A program made the position numbers and the translations under genes. From an uncultured Gemella sp. (lineage in GTDB: Bacteria > Bacillota > Bacilli > Staphylococcales > Gemellaceae): 5,027 bases of DNA. Within the stretch, counting starts at the first letter, position 1, and each line of letters begins with the position of its first letter. Positions 5,011 through 5,027 of this stretch are shown one piece after another. A model generated the notes under the pieces. That model was not told the DNA's origin. It searched no databases and saw only the letters and a list, made by a program, of their open reading frames with translations. Where the stretch lies: assembly GCA_945929765.1 (NCBI GenBank), contig CAMEOL010000084.1:1-5027 (forward strand), given 5' to 3'.

Positions 5011-5027
5011 TCAATCATTCGATCTGT

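Overview
The window is AT-rich DNA from a low-GC Bacillota, most like a lactic-acid-type Bacilli such as Gemella, Streptococcus or Staphylococcus. The basis is strong AGGAGG ribosome sites, AT-rich codon use and a tagatose-6-phosphate lactose/galactose operon whose proteins resemble those of cocci. The genus is inferred. All convincing genes lie on the minus strand, so transcription runs from high to low coordinates.

Right part (about 3475-5027): an accessory region that looks like mobile-element debris. Two near-identical copies (149 and 148 bp, four differences) of a terminator-plus-promoter cassette sit at 3641-3789 and 4734-4881. They flank an unrecognised six-helix membrane protein gene (3974-4456). 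Copy 2 leads into a 40-codon ORF (4628-4750). Copy 1 breaks after the first five codons of that ORF and joins a GC-rich (about 51%) island, 3533-3640, full of direct and inverted repeats. This island resembles an origin of transfer or a structured RNA. It ends in a strong ribosome site before a 12-codon ORF that stops at the return to host-like AT-rich DNA. Several hairpins decorate the gaps.

Middle (about 3085-3474): an AT-rich stretch without genes, then a bidirectional terminator, a palindromic TGTTTATA operator candidate and the lacR promoter.

Left part (1-3084): lacR (DeoR-family repressor) and a ROK glucokinase gene form one unit, closed by a terminator at 1298-1325. A separate strong promoter (TTGACA-18-TATAAT) with TGTTTAT-type operator candidates drives lacA, lacB and lacC; lacC runs off the left edge.

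The genes form one pathway. A lactose PTS with phospho-beta-galactosidase, if present outside the window, would give glucose plus galactose-6-phosphate. LacAB isomerises galactose-6-phosphate to tagatose-6-phosphate, LacC phosphorylates it to the 1,6-bisphosphate, and the glucokinase would capture the free glucose. LacR probably controls both promoters.
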